From the NCBI GenBank assembly GCA_003140315.1, contig PLJS01000261.1, positions 14,229 through 52,034 of the forward strand: a stretch of 37,806 nt of DNA, in the 5' to 3' direction. The notes under the pieces were generated by a model. The model was given only the letters and a program-made list of their open reading frames with translations, searched no databases and was not told the DNA's origin. This DNA is from Hyphomicrobiales bacterium (lineage in GTDB: Bacteria > Pseudomonadota > Alphaproteobacteria > Rhizobiales > Xanthobacteraceae). Shown in pieces: positions 1-7,052 of the stretch. Within the stretch, counting starts at the first letter, position 1, and the number at the start of each line of letters is the position of its first letter. The position numbers and the translations under genes were made by a program.

Positions 1-113
1 AGCACGCCGATCTTGGCGTCCGGGTAGAACGACAGGTTGATGTTCTCCAACACCTTGCGGGTCGGATAGGCCTTGGTGAGACCCTGCATGTGATAGACGA
101 ACTGACGGGCCAA
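1..113 (-). CDS. ettA: Energy-dependent translational throttle protein EttA, N-terminal fragment
   Basis: The reverse complement reads from a TTG codon at 113 into a protein beginning ARQFVYHMQGLTKAYP, followed by a conserved stretch ending FYPDAKIGVL that leads to the first Walker A of ABC-F proteins. This is the typical N-terminus of EttA, a cytoplasmic ABC-F ATPase that binds the ribosomal E site and gates entry into elongation according to ADP/ATP level. Only about 37 codons are inside the window; the rest lies beyond base 1. The TTG is chosen because homologues start with Met-Ala-Arg-Gln, and a GAGG-like Shine-Dalgarno lies just upstream; no in-frame ATG is nearby. It is divergent from the enolase-superfamily gene, so the 114-256 gap should hold both promoters. 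Confidence 0.85.
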   Translation of the reverse strand, partial: MARQFVYHMQGLTKAYPTRKVLENINLSFYPDAKIGV

Positions 114-256
114 GACCCTGCCTCGCTGAATGTCGGGGAATTCGGCGCTGATGTAACGACGGCGGGCCCCAAGAGCAAGCGGTGCTGGCGATTGGCCCCG
201 GCGACGCAATGCGATAAATCCGATAACGAAAGCTCAAGACGCCAGCGGGAGGACCG

Positions 257-1432
257 ATGCCGGCCCAAGATCCGAGCTCCACGGACAAGGATTTGCGTAT
301 TCGGGACGTGAAGGCCTTCCCCACGTCCTACCCGATCCCTCCCGGTCAAAGCGTAACGCTCGGCATCGGCCGTGCCGTCAAACGCGACGCCGTCGTGGTG
401 AAGGTTACCACCGAGGGCGGGCTTACCGGCTATGGCGAGTCGCATCACGGCCGCGCCCACACCGCGATCGCGCAGCTCGTCAACACGACGCTGTGCCAGC
501 TCATCCTCGGCATGAACGCCGCCGACGTGGTCGGCTGCTGGAACCGGATTTATTCGCGCCAGCTCGCGAGCCACGGCATGGGGGCGGCCTGCGCGATGGC
601 GATGAGCGGCATCGACATGGCGCTGTGGGACATCCGCGGCAAGGCGGTCGGCTGGCCGCTCTACAAGTTGCTCGGTGGGGCGCAGAAACCGATCCCGGCC
701 TATGCGGGCGGCGTCTCGCTCGGCTATCAGGAACCATCAGCACTGGTCGACGAAGTGCGGCCGCTGCTCGATGCCGGCTACAAGGCTGTGAAGCTTAGGG
801 TCGGCGACACGCCCGCGCGCGACCTCGCCCGCATCGCGGCGGTGCGCACGGCGGTCGGTGACGGCATCGACATCCTGGTCGACGCCAACACGGCCTATAC
901 GGTGAAGGACGCCCGCGCCGTGATGCCGGGCATGGACGCGCATAATGTCGGCTGGTTGGAGGAACCGTTTCCGCCGCACGACTACCGCAGTTATCAATTG
1001 GCAACGAGCTTCGGGCAGGTGCCGCTCGCCTCCGGCGAGAATCATTTCACCCGCTTCGAGTTCAACCGCGTGATCGAGGACGGCGCGATCACCATCCTGC
1101 AGCCGGACCTCTCCAAGACCGGCGGCATCACAGAGCTTCTGCGCATCGCCGCGATGGCGTCGGCCTACAAGCTACCCATCAATCCGCACACCTGCATGAC
1201 CGGGCTGAACATGGCCGCGACGATCCACGTGCTCGCGGCGATCGACAATGGTGGATATTTCGAGGGTGACGTGTCGAAGAACAACCTGTTCCGCGACGAG
1301 CTCACCAGCTCGCCCTACGCGGTCGACCGGGACGGCAATGTGCGTCCGCTCGAGGCGCCGGGCATCGGTGTGGAGATGAACGAGGATTTCCTGGCGGCCC
1401 ATCCGGCGATCGAGGGTCCGGGATATGTCTGA
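257..1432 (+). CDS. Mandelate racemase/muconate lactonizing enzyme-family protein (enolase superfamily)
   Basis: A 391-residue protein with the enolase-superfamily fold: an N-terminal capping domain (about residues 15-135) and a TIM barrel. Metal ligands are visible as D209 in LVDAN, a Glu in WLEEP (235/236) and a Glu in ASGEN. The PDLSKTGG Asp and the NPHT His form the Asp-His dyad of the mandelate racemase subgroup, and YFEGD supplies the equivalent of its electrophilic Glu. The usual Lys-x-Lys is Lys179-Leu-Arg181, so the second Lys is Arg. The reaction is probably dehydration or epimerisation of a hydroxy or sugar acid; the substrate cannot be read from sequence. The ATG has a strong GGGAGGA site at 247-253. 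It overlaps the following Bug receptor gene by 8 bp, which suggests that the receptor captures a carboxylate feeding this enzyme. Confidence 0.9.
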   Translation: MPAQDPSSTDKDLRIRDVKAFPTSYPIPPGQSVTLGIGRAVKRDAVVVKVTTEGGLTGYGESHHGRAHTAIAQLVNTTLCQLILGMNAADVVGCWNRIYSRQLASHGMGAACAMAMSGIDMALWDIRGKAVGWPLYKLLGGAQKPIPAYAGGVSLGYQEPSALVDEVRPLLDAGYKAVKLRVGDTPARDLARIAAVRTAVGDGIDILVDANTAYTVKDARAVMPGMDAHNVGWLEEPFPPHDYRSYQLATSFGQVPLASGENHFTRFEFNRVIEDGAITILQPDLSKTGGITELLRIAAMASAYKLPINPHTCMTGLNMAATIHVLAAIDNGGYFEGDVSKNNLFRDELTSSPYAVDRDGNVRPLEAPGIGVEMNEDFLAAHPAIEGPGYV

Positions 1433-2402
1433 ATTAATGCGGGTATTACGCAGTCTTGGTCTGCTGCTCACGGCCTGTGTGATGACGGTATCGCCCGCCC
1501 GCGCCGAATATCCCGACCGGGCCATCCGCATCGTCGTGCCCTACACGCCCGGCGGCTTCAACGACACGCTCGGCCGCATCGTGGCGCAGAAATTCAGCGA
1601 AGCCTGGGGTGTTTCGGTGGTCGTCGAAAACCGGGCCGGCGGCGGCACGCTGATCGGCACGGACAATGTCGCGAAGGCCGCGCCCGACGGCTACACGCTG
1701 CTCGTCGTCGCGTTTCCGTTCGCGGTGAACCCGACCCTCTATGCGAAGCTGCCTTACGACGCGCTGAAGGACTTCGCGCCGCTGATCCTCGCCGGCACGA
1801 CGCCGAACCTGCTGGTGGTCAACAACGATCTGCCGGTCCACTCCGTGAAGGAGCTGATCGCCGCCGCCAAAGCCGCGCCGGGCAAGATGAGCTATGGCTC
1901 GACGGGCAGCGGCTCCTCGAACCATCTCTCGATGGAGCTGTTCCGCACGATGACCGGCACCGACATGATCCACGTGCCTTACAAGGGGAGCGCCCCGATG
2001 GTGACCGACCTGCTGGGCGGGCACGTGCAGGTTGCCTTCGACAATGTTCCGAACGTCATCACGCAGGTGAAGGCCGGCACGCTGCGTGCACTTGCGATCA
2101 CCAGCGCGCAACGCTCCCCGATGGTTCCGGATGTCCCCACAGTCGCGGAGGCAGGCGTGCCCGGCTACGAGGTCGGCGTCTGGTTCGGACTCGTGGCGCC
2201 CGCCGCGACGCCGCCCGCCGTGCTCGCCAAGCTCAACGCCGAGCTCAACAAGATCCTCACGATGCCGGATGTGAAGCAGAGGTTCGCCGACCAGGGCGTC
2301 GATCCCGTCGGGGGCACGGCGGAGCGGTTCGCCGAGCACCTCAAGGCGCAGATCGAGAAGTGGGGCAAGGTCGTCAAGGAGTCGGGCGCCAGGGTCGAGT
2401 AA
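1425..2402 (+). CDS. Bug-family (TctC-type) periplasmic solute-binding protein
   Basis: A 325-residue exported protein. The N-terminus has a signal peptide (hydrophobic stretch LGLLLTACVMTV, probable cleavage after ARA near residue 27), then the family signature EYPDRAIRIVVPYTPGG and the later PDGYTLL, GSTGSGSSNHL and PYKGSAPMVTDLLGGHV blocks. Such proteins bind carboxylates between two lobes and usually deliver them to TctA/TctB membrane proteins, which are not in this window; orphan Bug genes are common in proteobacteria. The start lies inside the end of the upstream enolase-superfamily gene (8-bp overlap), so the two are one transcription unit. The ligand is likely the acid substrate of that enzyme or a relative, by context only. 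Confidence 0.92.
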   Translation: MSELMRVLRSLGLLLTACVMTVSPARAEYPDRAIRIVVPYTPGGFNDTLGRIVAQKFSEAWGVSVVVENRAGGGTLIGTDNVAKAAPDGYTLLVVAFPFAVNPTLYAKLPYDALKDFAPLILAGTTPNLLVVNNDLPVHSVKELIAAAKAAPGKMSYGSTGSGSSNHLSMELFRTMTGTDMIHVPYKGSAPMVTDLLGGHVQVAFDNVPNVITQVKAGTLRALAITSAQRSPMVPDVPTVAEAGVPGYEVGVWFGLVAPAATPPAVLAKLNAELNKILTMPDVKQRFADQGVDPVGGTAERFAEHLKAQIEKWGKVVKESGARVE

Positions 2403-2746
2403 GGCGCCGCGTCCGCCCGCGCCGCTGCAAGCCGCTCGCCGATACGCTGTATTGCGGTGCAGACAATCATGTATCGCGGGTCATCACGCGCGGGTCACAT
2501 CAGCGCGAGCGCGATCTCTCCGACAAAACGTGACGGCCATCACGGCGTAGCTCTGCACGGACGCGTCAGTGTCTGAGCGGCGGGTAAGAGTCTGGAAAGG
2601 TTGGGACGAACTACGCGGATATCGCTGGCGAAATCATAACAAATTTTAACGAATTCGCCCGCACCATGGACTGAACCAGGCGGCTCTGCGTCGCGACCCA
2701 TAAGTGGACCGATCAACGGTACCCGCCTCGAGAACGGGAATGTGTC
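2403..2746. other. Intergenic region of about 340 bp, no recognised element
   Basis: No convincing gene, RNA or repeat is visible. GC drops around 2630-2660, where an AT-rich tract (ATAACAAATTTTAACG) could be part of a promoter for the small downstream ORF, but no clean -35/-10 pair is apparent. A reverse-strand open frame spans 2540-2887, but it lacks a plausible ribosome site and recognisable protein features. Confidence 0.4.
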
Positions 2747-2941
2747 ATGGGAAAGAGCAAAAGAGCACCGAGCCTCGGCAAAGCCGTCGCTGACCTCTGG
2801 CTCACCGTGACCAGCCAACTGTTCGACAGCTATCATCCCGAGCGGCATTACATGCGCGGGCCGGGCCCGAAGTGGCACGCCAAGCATGCCGCCGTCGTCT
2901 CCGGCCCCGATCTCGGCGGCATGGCCAACGCGTCGGCTTGA
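2747..2941 (+). CDS. Small hypothetical protein (64 aa)
   Basis: An ATG-started frame encoding a basic, His-rich 64-residue protein without signal peptide or membrane segment. It begins MGKSKRAPSLGKAVADLW; the middle contains SYHPERHYMRGPGPKWHAKHAA. I do not recognise a family. The ribosome site is weak (CGGGAA about 8 bases upstream). It lies in the same direction as the toxin-antitoxin pair, 76 bp ahead of the antitoxin start, but that pair has its own promoter in between, so the two need not be linked. It could be a real small gene or a chance frame. Confidence 0.4.
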   Translation: MGKSKRAPSLGKAVADLWLTVTSQLFDSYHPERHYMRGPGPKWHAKHAAVVSGPDLGGMANASA

Positions 2942-2964
2942 TCCCTCAAACGCGCTTTCTGATC

Positions 2965-2993
2965 TTGATAAGGCCGGTTATCGCTGTTATAAC
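2965..2993 (+). promoter_or_regulatory. Sigma70-like promoter of the toxin-antitoxin pair
   Basis: TTGATA at 2965-2970 and TATAAC at 2988-2993 are separated by exactly 17 bp, a near-consensus -35/-10 pair. The antitoxin start is at 3018, with an AGGAGAT ribosome site at 3006-3012. This is the clearest housekeeping-type promoter in the window. Confidence 0.65.
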
Positions 2994-3002
2994 TTAAGTT
3001 AT
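2989..3002. promoter_or_regulatory. 14-bp perfect palindrome, likely antitoxin operator
   Basis: ATAACTTAAGTTAT reads the same on both strands and overlaps the -10 hexamer and transcription start region. Antitoxins of AbrB/MazE type normally bind such sites as dimers and repress their own operon, alone or with the toxin. The assignment as operator is inference from position and symmetry. Confidence 0.55.
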
Positions 3003-3017
3003 GACAGGAGATAGCCC

Positions 3018-3245
3018 ATGGTCGCTTTGAAGCTTCGAAAGATCGGCAATTCGATCGGCGCGCTCATTCCTCAGGAGACTTTAGCGGCCCTCAACGTCAC
3101 CGAGGGTGACACGCTGTATTTAACCGAAGCCCCAGACGGGTTCCGAGTGACCCCATACGATCCAGAGTTCGAGGAACAGATGAAGGTCGCGCGCGACATC
3201 ATGAAGCGCGACCGCGATATTTTGCGTGCCTTGGCGAAGCTGTGA
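3018..3245 (+). CDS. AbrB/MazE-type antitoxin of a Doc toxin
   Basis: A 75-residue protein. The first 45 residues form a swapped-hairpin AbrB/MazE DNA-binding domain (LRKIGNSIGALIPQETLAAL, then VTEGDTLYL and GFRVTPYDP). The C-terminal 25 residues are a charged helix (EQMKVARDIMKRDRDILRAL) of the kind that wraps around and neutralises the partner toxin. The AGGAGAT ribosome site is six bases from the ATG. The last codons overlap the toxin start by 4 bp (GTGA), the usual translational coupling of type II pairs. Base composition is less GC-rich than the neighbours, which fits lateral acquisition. Classical Doc is paired with Phd, so this is the AbrB-type partner variant known for many chromosomal doc genes. 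Confidence 0.88.
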   Translation: MVALKLRKIGNSIGALIPQETLAALNVTEGDTLYLTEAPDGFRVTPYDPEFEEQMKVARDIMKRDRDILRALAKL

Positions 3246-3622
3246 CCAAATGGGTAGCGCGGTCCGTCGTGCTTGCAATTCACGAACAGCAGATTGCGGA
3301 GCACGGCGGCCCTCAAGGTATCCGTGACATCGATCTTCTTGAATCAGTCTTGGCGCGTCCACAGAATCTCGCGGTTTATGGCGAGCCTGATATTCCGGCA
3401 CTGGCGTCCGCCTATGCATTCGGCATCGCGCGAAATCACCCGTTCATCGATGGAAACAAACGCACGTCCTACGTCTCGACTCGAGTGTTCCTGAGATTGA
3501 ATGGCTTGGACATTGCGGCAGACGAAGGCACAAGGCTTCAAACGTGGCTCAATCTTGGAGCCGGTGATTTGACAGAAGAACAGCTTGCCGCGTGGCTTCG
3601 CTCAAACACGATCAAGACCTGA
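3242..3622 (+). CDS. doc: Doc (death-on-curing) family toxin
   Basis: A 126-residue Fic/Doc-fold protein starting at GTG. The active-site loop HPFIDGNKRTS is at residues 66-76. Doc enzymes carry Lys where Fic AMP-transferases have the second Gly of GNGR, and in P1 Doc this converts the fold into a kinase that phosphorylates elongation factor EF-Tu and halts translation. Here the Lys is present (K73), as are the catalytic His66 and Asp70, so the toxin looks intact. The N-terminal IHEQQIAEHGGPQGIRD and LLESVLARP blocks are also typical of the family. It overlaps the antitoxin by 4 bp, and its stop codon touches the ribosome site of fdhD. Confidence 0.92.
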   Translation: MTKWVARSVVLAIHEQQIAEHGGPQGIRDIDLLESVLARPQNLAVYGEPDIPALASAYAFGIARNHPFIDGNKRTSYVSTRVFLRLNGLDIAADEGTRLQTWLNLGAGDLTEEQLAAWLRSNTIKT

Positions 3623-3632
3623 GGGCGATCGG

Positions 3633-4547
3633 ATGCCAAATCAGCCCAGCAAAATTTCCGTCGTGCCCGCCGGAACCGACGACTACCTGATCCGCCCCGA
3701 TCCCTCCGACCCGCGTCTGACGGAGCGCGTGTCGGGCGTCGATCAGTCCGGCGCGGCGGTGACGACGTCGGTCACGGTCGAGCGCGCGCTGACGATCTAT
3801 CTCAACACCCAGGAGATCGTCACCGCGATGACGATCGGCGATTACCCCGACTATCTGGCGATCGGCTACCTGCTCAATCAGAACATGCTGCAGCCGGACG
3901 ATGTCGTCACCGGCGTCGACTATGACGAAGACCTCGCGGTCGCGGTCGTGCGCACGGAACGGCAGACCGACTACGAGGAGAAGATGAAGAAGCGCGTGCA
4001 GACCTCGGGCTGCGCCCAGGGCACCGTGTTCGGCGACCTGATGGAGGTGATCGAGACCGCCGCACTGCCGCCCGCGATCCTGCGCACATCGTGGCTCTAC
4101 GCGCTGACTCACGCCATCAACACCACGCCGTCGCTCTATCTCGAAGCCGGCGCGATCCATGGCTGCGTGCTCGCGCACGAAGACCGGCCGCTGGTCTATA
4201 TGGAGGACGTCGGGCGCCACAACGCGGTCGACAAGATCGCCGGCTGGATGTTCCAGAATCGCGTGCCGGCGCACGACAAGATCTTCTATACCACGGGCCG
4301 GCTGACCTCCGAGATGGTGATCAAGACCGTGCGCATGGGCATTCCGATCCTGGTCTCGCGCTCGGGCTTCACCGCCTGGGGCGTCGAGCTTGCCCGCAAG
4401 GCAGGCCTCACCCTGATCGGCCGCGCACGGGGAAAACGTTTCGTCGCACTCGCCGGCGAGGACCGCATCGTGTTCGACCAGGACCTCGCGACCGTCGCGG
4501 AGGAGAGCGGCAAGCACCGGCGCAAGGCGGCGGTGAATGAGGACTAG
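3633..4547 (+). CDS. fdhD: Formate dehydrogenase accessory sulfurtransferase FdhD
   Basis: A 304-residue cytoplasmic protein if started at ATG 3633, which has a GAGG site at 3621-3624; an in-frame extension back to 3585 would intrude into doc and is less likely. FdhD passes sulfur from a cysteine desulfurase to bis-MGD, the molybdenum cofactor of formate dehydrogenases. Family blocks are present: [24 protein letters not shown] and [13 protein letters not shown]. The sulfur-carrying loop reads TSGCAQGT, with Cys127 matching the catalytic first Cys of the E. coli CxxC loop (C121), but the second Cys is Gly. The gene overlaps mobA by 11 bp. The gap to doc is only 10 bp, so it probably shares the toxin-antitoxin transcript or has a promoter inside doc. 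Confidence 0.93.
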   Translation: MPNQPSKISVVPAGTDDYLIRPDPSDPRLTERVSGVDQSGAAVTTSVTVERALTIYLNTQEIVTAMTIGDYPDYLAIGYLLNQNMLQPDDVVTGVDYDEDLAVAVVRTERQTDYEEKMKKRVQTSGCAQGTVFGDLMEVIETAALPPAILRTSWLYALTHAINTTPSLYLEAGAIHGCVLAHEDRPLVYMEDVGRHNAVDKIAGWMFQNRVPAHDKIFYTTGRLTSEMVIKTVRMGIPILVSRSGFTAWGVELARKAGLTLIGRARGKRFVALAGEDRIVFDQDLATVAEESGKHRRKAAVNED

Positions 4548-5154
4548 GACGTTCGGCCTTGTGCTCGCGGGCGGGCTCGCGCGCCGCATGGGCGGCGGCG
4601 ACAAGGCGCTGATCCGTATCGGCAACGAGACGATTTTGGCGCGCGCCTTGGCGAGGCTAACACCGCAAGTCTCAGGCGTCGTGCTCAACGCGAATGGCGA
4701 GCCGGCGCGGTTTGCGCCGTTCGGACTGCCGGTCGTCGCCGACAGCGTGCCGGATTTCGCAGGGCCGCTCGCGGGCATTCTGGCGGGGCTCGATTGGGTC
4801 GCGGCCAACAAACCGGACCTCGAATGGGTCGCGAGCATGCCGGGCGATTGTCCGTTCCTGCCGCGCGATCTCGTGGTGCGCCTGCATGAAGCGCGTAAGG
4901 CGGAAGAGAAGCCGCTCGCCTGTGCGCATTCGGGCGACTGGCGCCATCCCGTGGTCGGCCTGTGGCCGGTCGCGCTGCGAGATGACCTGCGCCACGCGAT
5001 CGTCGATGAAGGTCTGCGCAAGATCGAAGTCTGGACCGCGCGCCACGGGGTCGCGCTCGCCGACTGGCCAACCGAACCGGTCGATCCGTTCTTCAACGTG
5101 AACACGCCGGAGGATGTCGAGAAGGCCACGCGACTTGCTTTATCCCTCTCCTGA
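4537..5154 (+). CDS. mobA: Molybdenum cofactor guanylyltransferase MobA
   Basis: A 205-residue nucleotidyltransferase that adds GMP to molybdenum-bound molybdopterin to make MGD. The N-terminal GTP-binding loop is [17 protein letters not shown] (residues 9-25). [14 protein letters not shown] and [13 protein letters not shown] follow, with the Asp of GDCPFL as metal ligand, and the protein closes with [13 protein letters not shown]. Length and motif order match the family. The start codon lies in the last 11 bp of fdhD, so the two are translationally coupled. The last codons and the TGA stop fall inside the first hairpin of the intergenic repeat that follows, so the C-terminal LSLS residues are encoded by repeat sequence. 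Confidence 0.94.
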   Translation: MRTRTFGLVLAGGLARRMGGGDKALIRIGNETILARALARLTPQVSGVVLNANGEPARFAPFGLPVVADSVPDFAGPLAGILAGLDWVAANKPDLEWVASMPGDCPFLPRDLVVRLHEARKAEEKPLACAHSGDWRHPVVGLWPVALRDDLRHAIVDEGLRKIEVWTARHGVALADWPTEPVDPFFNVNTPEDVEKATRLALSLS

Positions 5155-5257
5155 AAGGGGAGGGTCGGCGCCGAAGGCGACGGGGTGGGGTTTTTCTTTG
5201 CCGCAAACCCCCACCCGGCTCGCTGCGCTCGCCACCCTCCCCGCTGCGCGGGGAGGG
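5144..5257. repeat. Intergenic palindromic repeat with three hairpins between convergent operons
   Basis: Three G/C-rich hairpins lie in tandem: 5144-5151 pairs with 5157-5164 (one G-T pair, 5-base loop), 5183-5190 pairs with 5209-5216, and CCCTCCCCGC at 5235-5244 pairs perfectly with 5248-5257 around a TGC loop. The outer arms (CCCTCTCC, GGGGAGGG) are similar to each other, so the whole unit is roughly an inverted repeat. It resembles a dispersed palindromic element I associate with Bradyrhizobium-like genomes; I could not check copy number. It separates convergent mobA and moeA and may end transcription from both sides. Confidence 0.75.
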
Positions 5258-5258
5258 A

Positions 5259-6512
5259 TCAGCCCACCAGCAATGCATAAGGCAGAAATCCGATCGTAGC
5301 CCCCGGCGCGATTTCGGTCACGTCGTCGGCAAGTTCCGCCAGACCGTCGGTCGCGGTGAGCGACGAGATGACGCCGGCGCCGTCCTGCGGATGCTTGGTC
5401 GCGACATAACTGCCATCGTCGCGGCGCGTAAGCGACACACGTACATATTCGCGCCGGCCTTTCTTCTTCCGATACGCGAAGCCCGAGGTGACGGGGAACG
5501 CGATCAGCGGCTCAGGGCTTGCGCCTGCGAGGCGAAGCAGCAGCGGACGAACCACGCGCGCGAAGGTGACGAACACGGCGACCGGGTTGCCCGGCAGCCC
5601 GACGAACGCCGTGCCGCGGATCACGCCCATTGCGACCGGGCGGCCGGGCTTTATGGCGATACGCCAGAACACGAGCTTGCCGGCGGCTTCGACCGCGGCG
5701 CGCACGTAGTCGGCTTCCCCGGTCGAGACGCCGCCCGAGGTCAGCACCAGATCATGCCCGCGCGCCGCATCGGCGAGCCTCGCCGCGAGCGCGCCGGCAT
5801 CGTCGCGCAGGATGCCGAGATCGGTCACCTGTGCGCCGAGGCGCGACAACATCGTGGCGAGAAGGCGGCGATTGGCGTCATAGAGGCCGGCCGCCGGTAG
5901 CGGAGCGCCGGGCTCCACGATTTCGTCGCCGGTGGAAAAGATCGCGACGCGCACGCGCCGCCGAACGGCCAAGGTCCGCAGCCCGAGCGCTGCCGCCATG
6001 CCCAGATCCTGCGGCTGCAGCCTTCGCCCGGCGGGCAGCGCGATCGAGCCGCGCTTGACGTCTTCGCCCGCAAGGCGGCGATTGGCGCCGCGCTTCAATC
6101 CGGGCGGCACGATCACCGCCGGCCCTTCGACGCGCACGTCCTCCTGCATGAATACCGTGTCGGCGCCGTGCGGCATCGGCGCGCCGGTGAAGATGCAGAT
6201 CACTTCACCCGATGCGACCGAGCGCGACGAGGCGCTCCCGGCGGTGAGGCGGTCGACGACCGCGAGCCTCGTTTCGCCCTTGCCCAGATCGGCATGGCGC
6301 ACCGCGAAGCCATCGACGGCAGAATTATCGAACGGCGGCAGGTCGACCGGCGCGACCAGATCGGCCGCGAGGACGCGCCCGTCGGCGTCGGCGAGCGCGG
6401 CGTCTTCGGTTTCAGCGACCGGGGTCACGCGCTCGGCGATCAGCCGCTCGACATCGTCGATCGCGAGCAGCGGCCCGCCGAACGCGAAGCAATCATCGGT
6501 GAGTTGCGCCAT
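5259..6512 (-). CDS. moeA: Molybdopterin molybdenumtransferase MoeA
   Basis: A 417-residue protein of standard MoeA length that inserts molybdate into adenylylated molybdopterin. The domains are visible by their conserved loops: LPPFDNSAVDGFAVR, FTGAPMPHGADTVFMQED, FSTGDEIVEPG, LTSGGVSTGEADYV, IKPGRPVAMG and GLPGNPVAVFV, then a C-terminal beta-barrel domain IV. All active-site motifs appear intact, so this is the catalytically orthodox copy among three MoeA-type proteins here. It is the last gene of the minus-strand operon; its ATG follows the mobB stop codon with no spacer. Its stop codon is just outside the palindromic repeat. Confidence 0.94.
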   Translation of the reverse strand: MAQLTDDCFAFGGPLLAIDDVERLIAERVTPVAETEDAALADADGRVLAADLVAPVDLPPFDNSAVDGFAVRHADLGKGETRLAVVDRLTAGSASSRSVASGEVICIFTGAPMPHGADTVFMQEDVRVEGPAVIVPPGLKRGANRRLAGEDVKRGSIALPAGRRLQPQDLGMAAALGLRTLAVRRRVRVAIFSTGDEIVEPGAPLPAAGLYDANRRLLATMLSRLGAQVTDLGILRDDAGALAARLADAARGHDLVLTSGGVSTGEADYVRAAVEAAGKLVFWRIAIKPGRPVAMGVIRGTAFVGLPGNPVAVFVTFARVVRPLLLRLAGASPEPLIAFPVTSGFAYRKKKGRREYVRVSLTRRDDGSYVATKHPQDGAGVISSLTATDGLAELADDVTEIAPGATIGFLPYALLVG

Positions 6513-7037
6513 CTAGGCGCTCCGCACGCGGGCGATGACGGTATCGAGCGGCGCCGCCTTCTCGACGAGAATGTCCGCGACCGCCTCGACGTCGTCGAGC
6601 GAGACGACCGGTACGCTGGCCTCGACCGGCCCGTTGCTCGCGATCGCCACGATATTCGCGTCCTCGGGATGCAGCAGCGGTTTGCCCACCGCCGCGCGGT
6701 AGACTTCGAGCTTCGGATGGCCCTGTGTCTTGAAGCCTTCGACCAGCACGAGGTCGACCTGCGAGAGCTTCGCCAGCAATGCATCGAGCGCCATCTCGCT
6801 CTCGCCGCGCATCTCGTGCATCAGCGCCCAGCGATTGGCCGACGACACCAGCACTTCCGTCGCGCCCGCCGTCCGATGGGTGTGCGAATCCTTGCCCGGC
6901 TGATCGACGTCGAAATCATGATGCGCATGCTTGATGGTCGATACGCGCATGCCGCGCGTCGTGAGGAGCGGAATGACGCGCGTGAGGAGTGTGGTCTTGC
7001 CCGCTCCGCTCCAGCCCGCGATGCCGATCACCTTCAT
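6513..7037 (-). CDS. mobB: Molybdopterin-guanine dinucleotide biosynthesis protein MobB
   Basis: A 174-residue P-loop GTPase. Walker A is GWSGAGKTT at residues 8-16, with Lys14. STIKHAHHDFDVDQPGKDS and the downstream LVLVEGFK are the characteristic MobB blocks. MobB binds GTP and assists MobA in attaching GMP to the cofactor. It sits between the MoeA-PBP fusion gene (15-bp gap upstream) and moeA (immediately adjacent), so it is co-transcribed with both. The match in length and motifs to the family leaves little doubt. The ribosome site is weak, which is common in this operon. Confidence 0.93.
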   Translation of the reverse strand: MKVIGIAGWSGAGKTTLLTRVIPLLTTRGMRVSTIKHAHHDFDVDQPGKDSHTHRTAGATEVLVSSANRWALMHEMRGESEMALDALLAKLSQVDLVLVEGFKTQGHPKLEVYRAAVGKPLLHPEDANIVAIASNGPVEASVPVVSLDDVEAVADILVEKAAPLDTVIARVRSA

Positions 7038-7052
7038 GGTGCTATCTTAGGC

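Noticed and set aside
2540-2887. Minus-strand 115-codon frame over the 2403-2746 gap
   Set aside because: No ribosome site, irregular composition and overlap with a better plus-strand small ORF.
3612-5129. 505-codon minus-strand frame across fdhD and mobA
   Set aside because: Both plus-strand genes have full sets of family motifs; the antisense product is low-complexity Arg/His-rich and crosses two genes.
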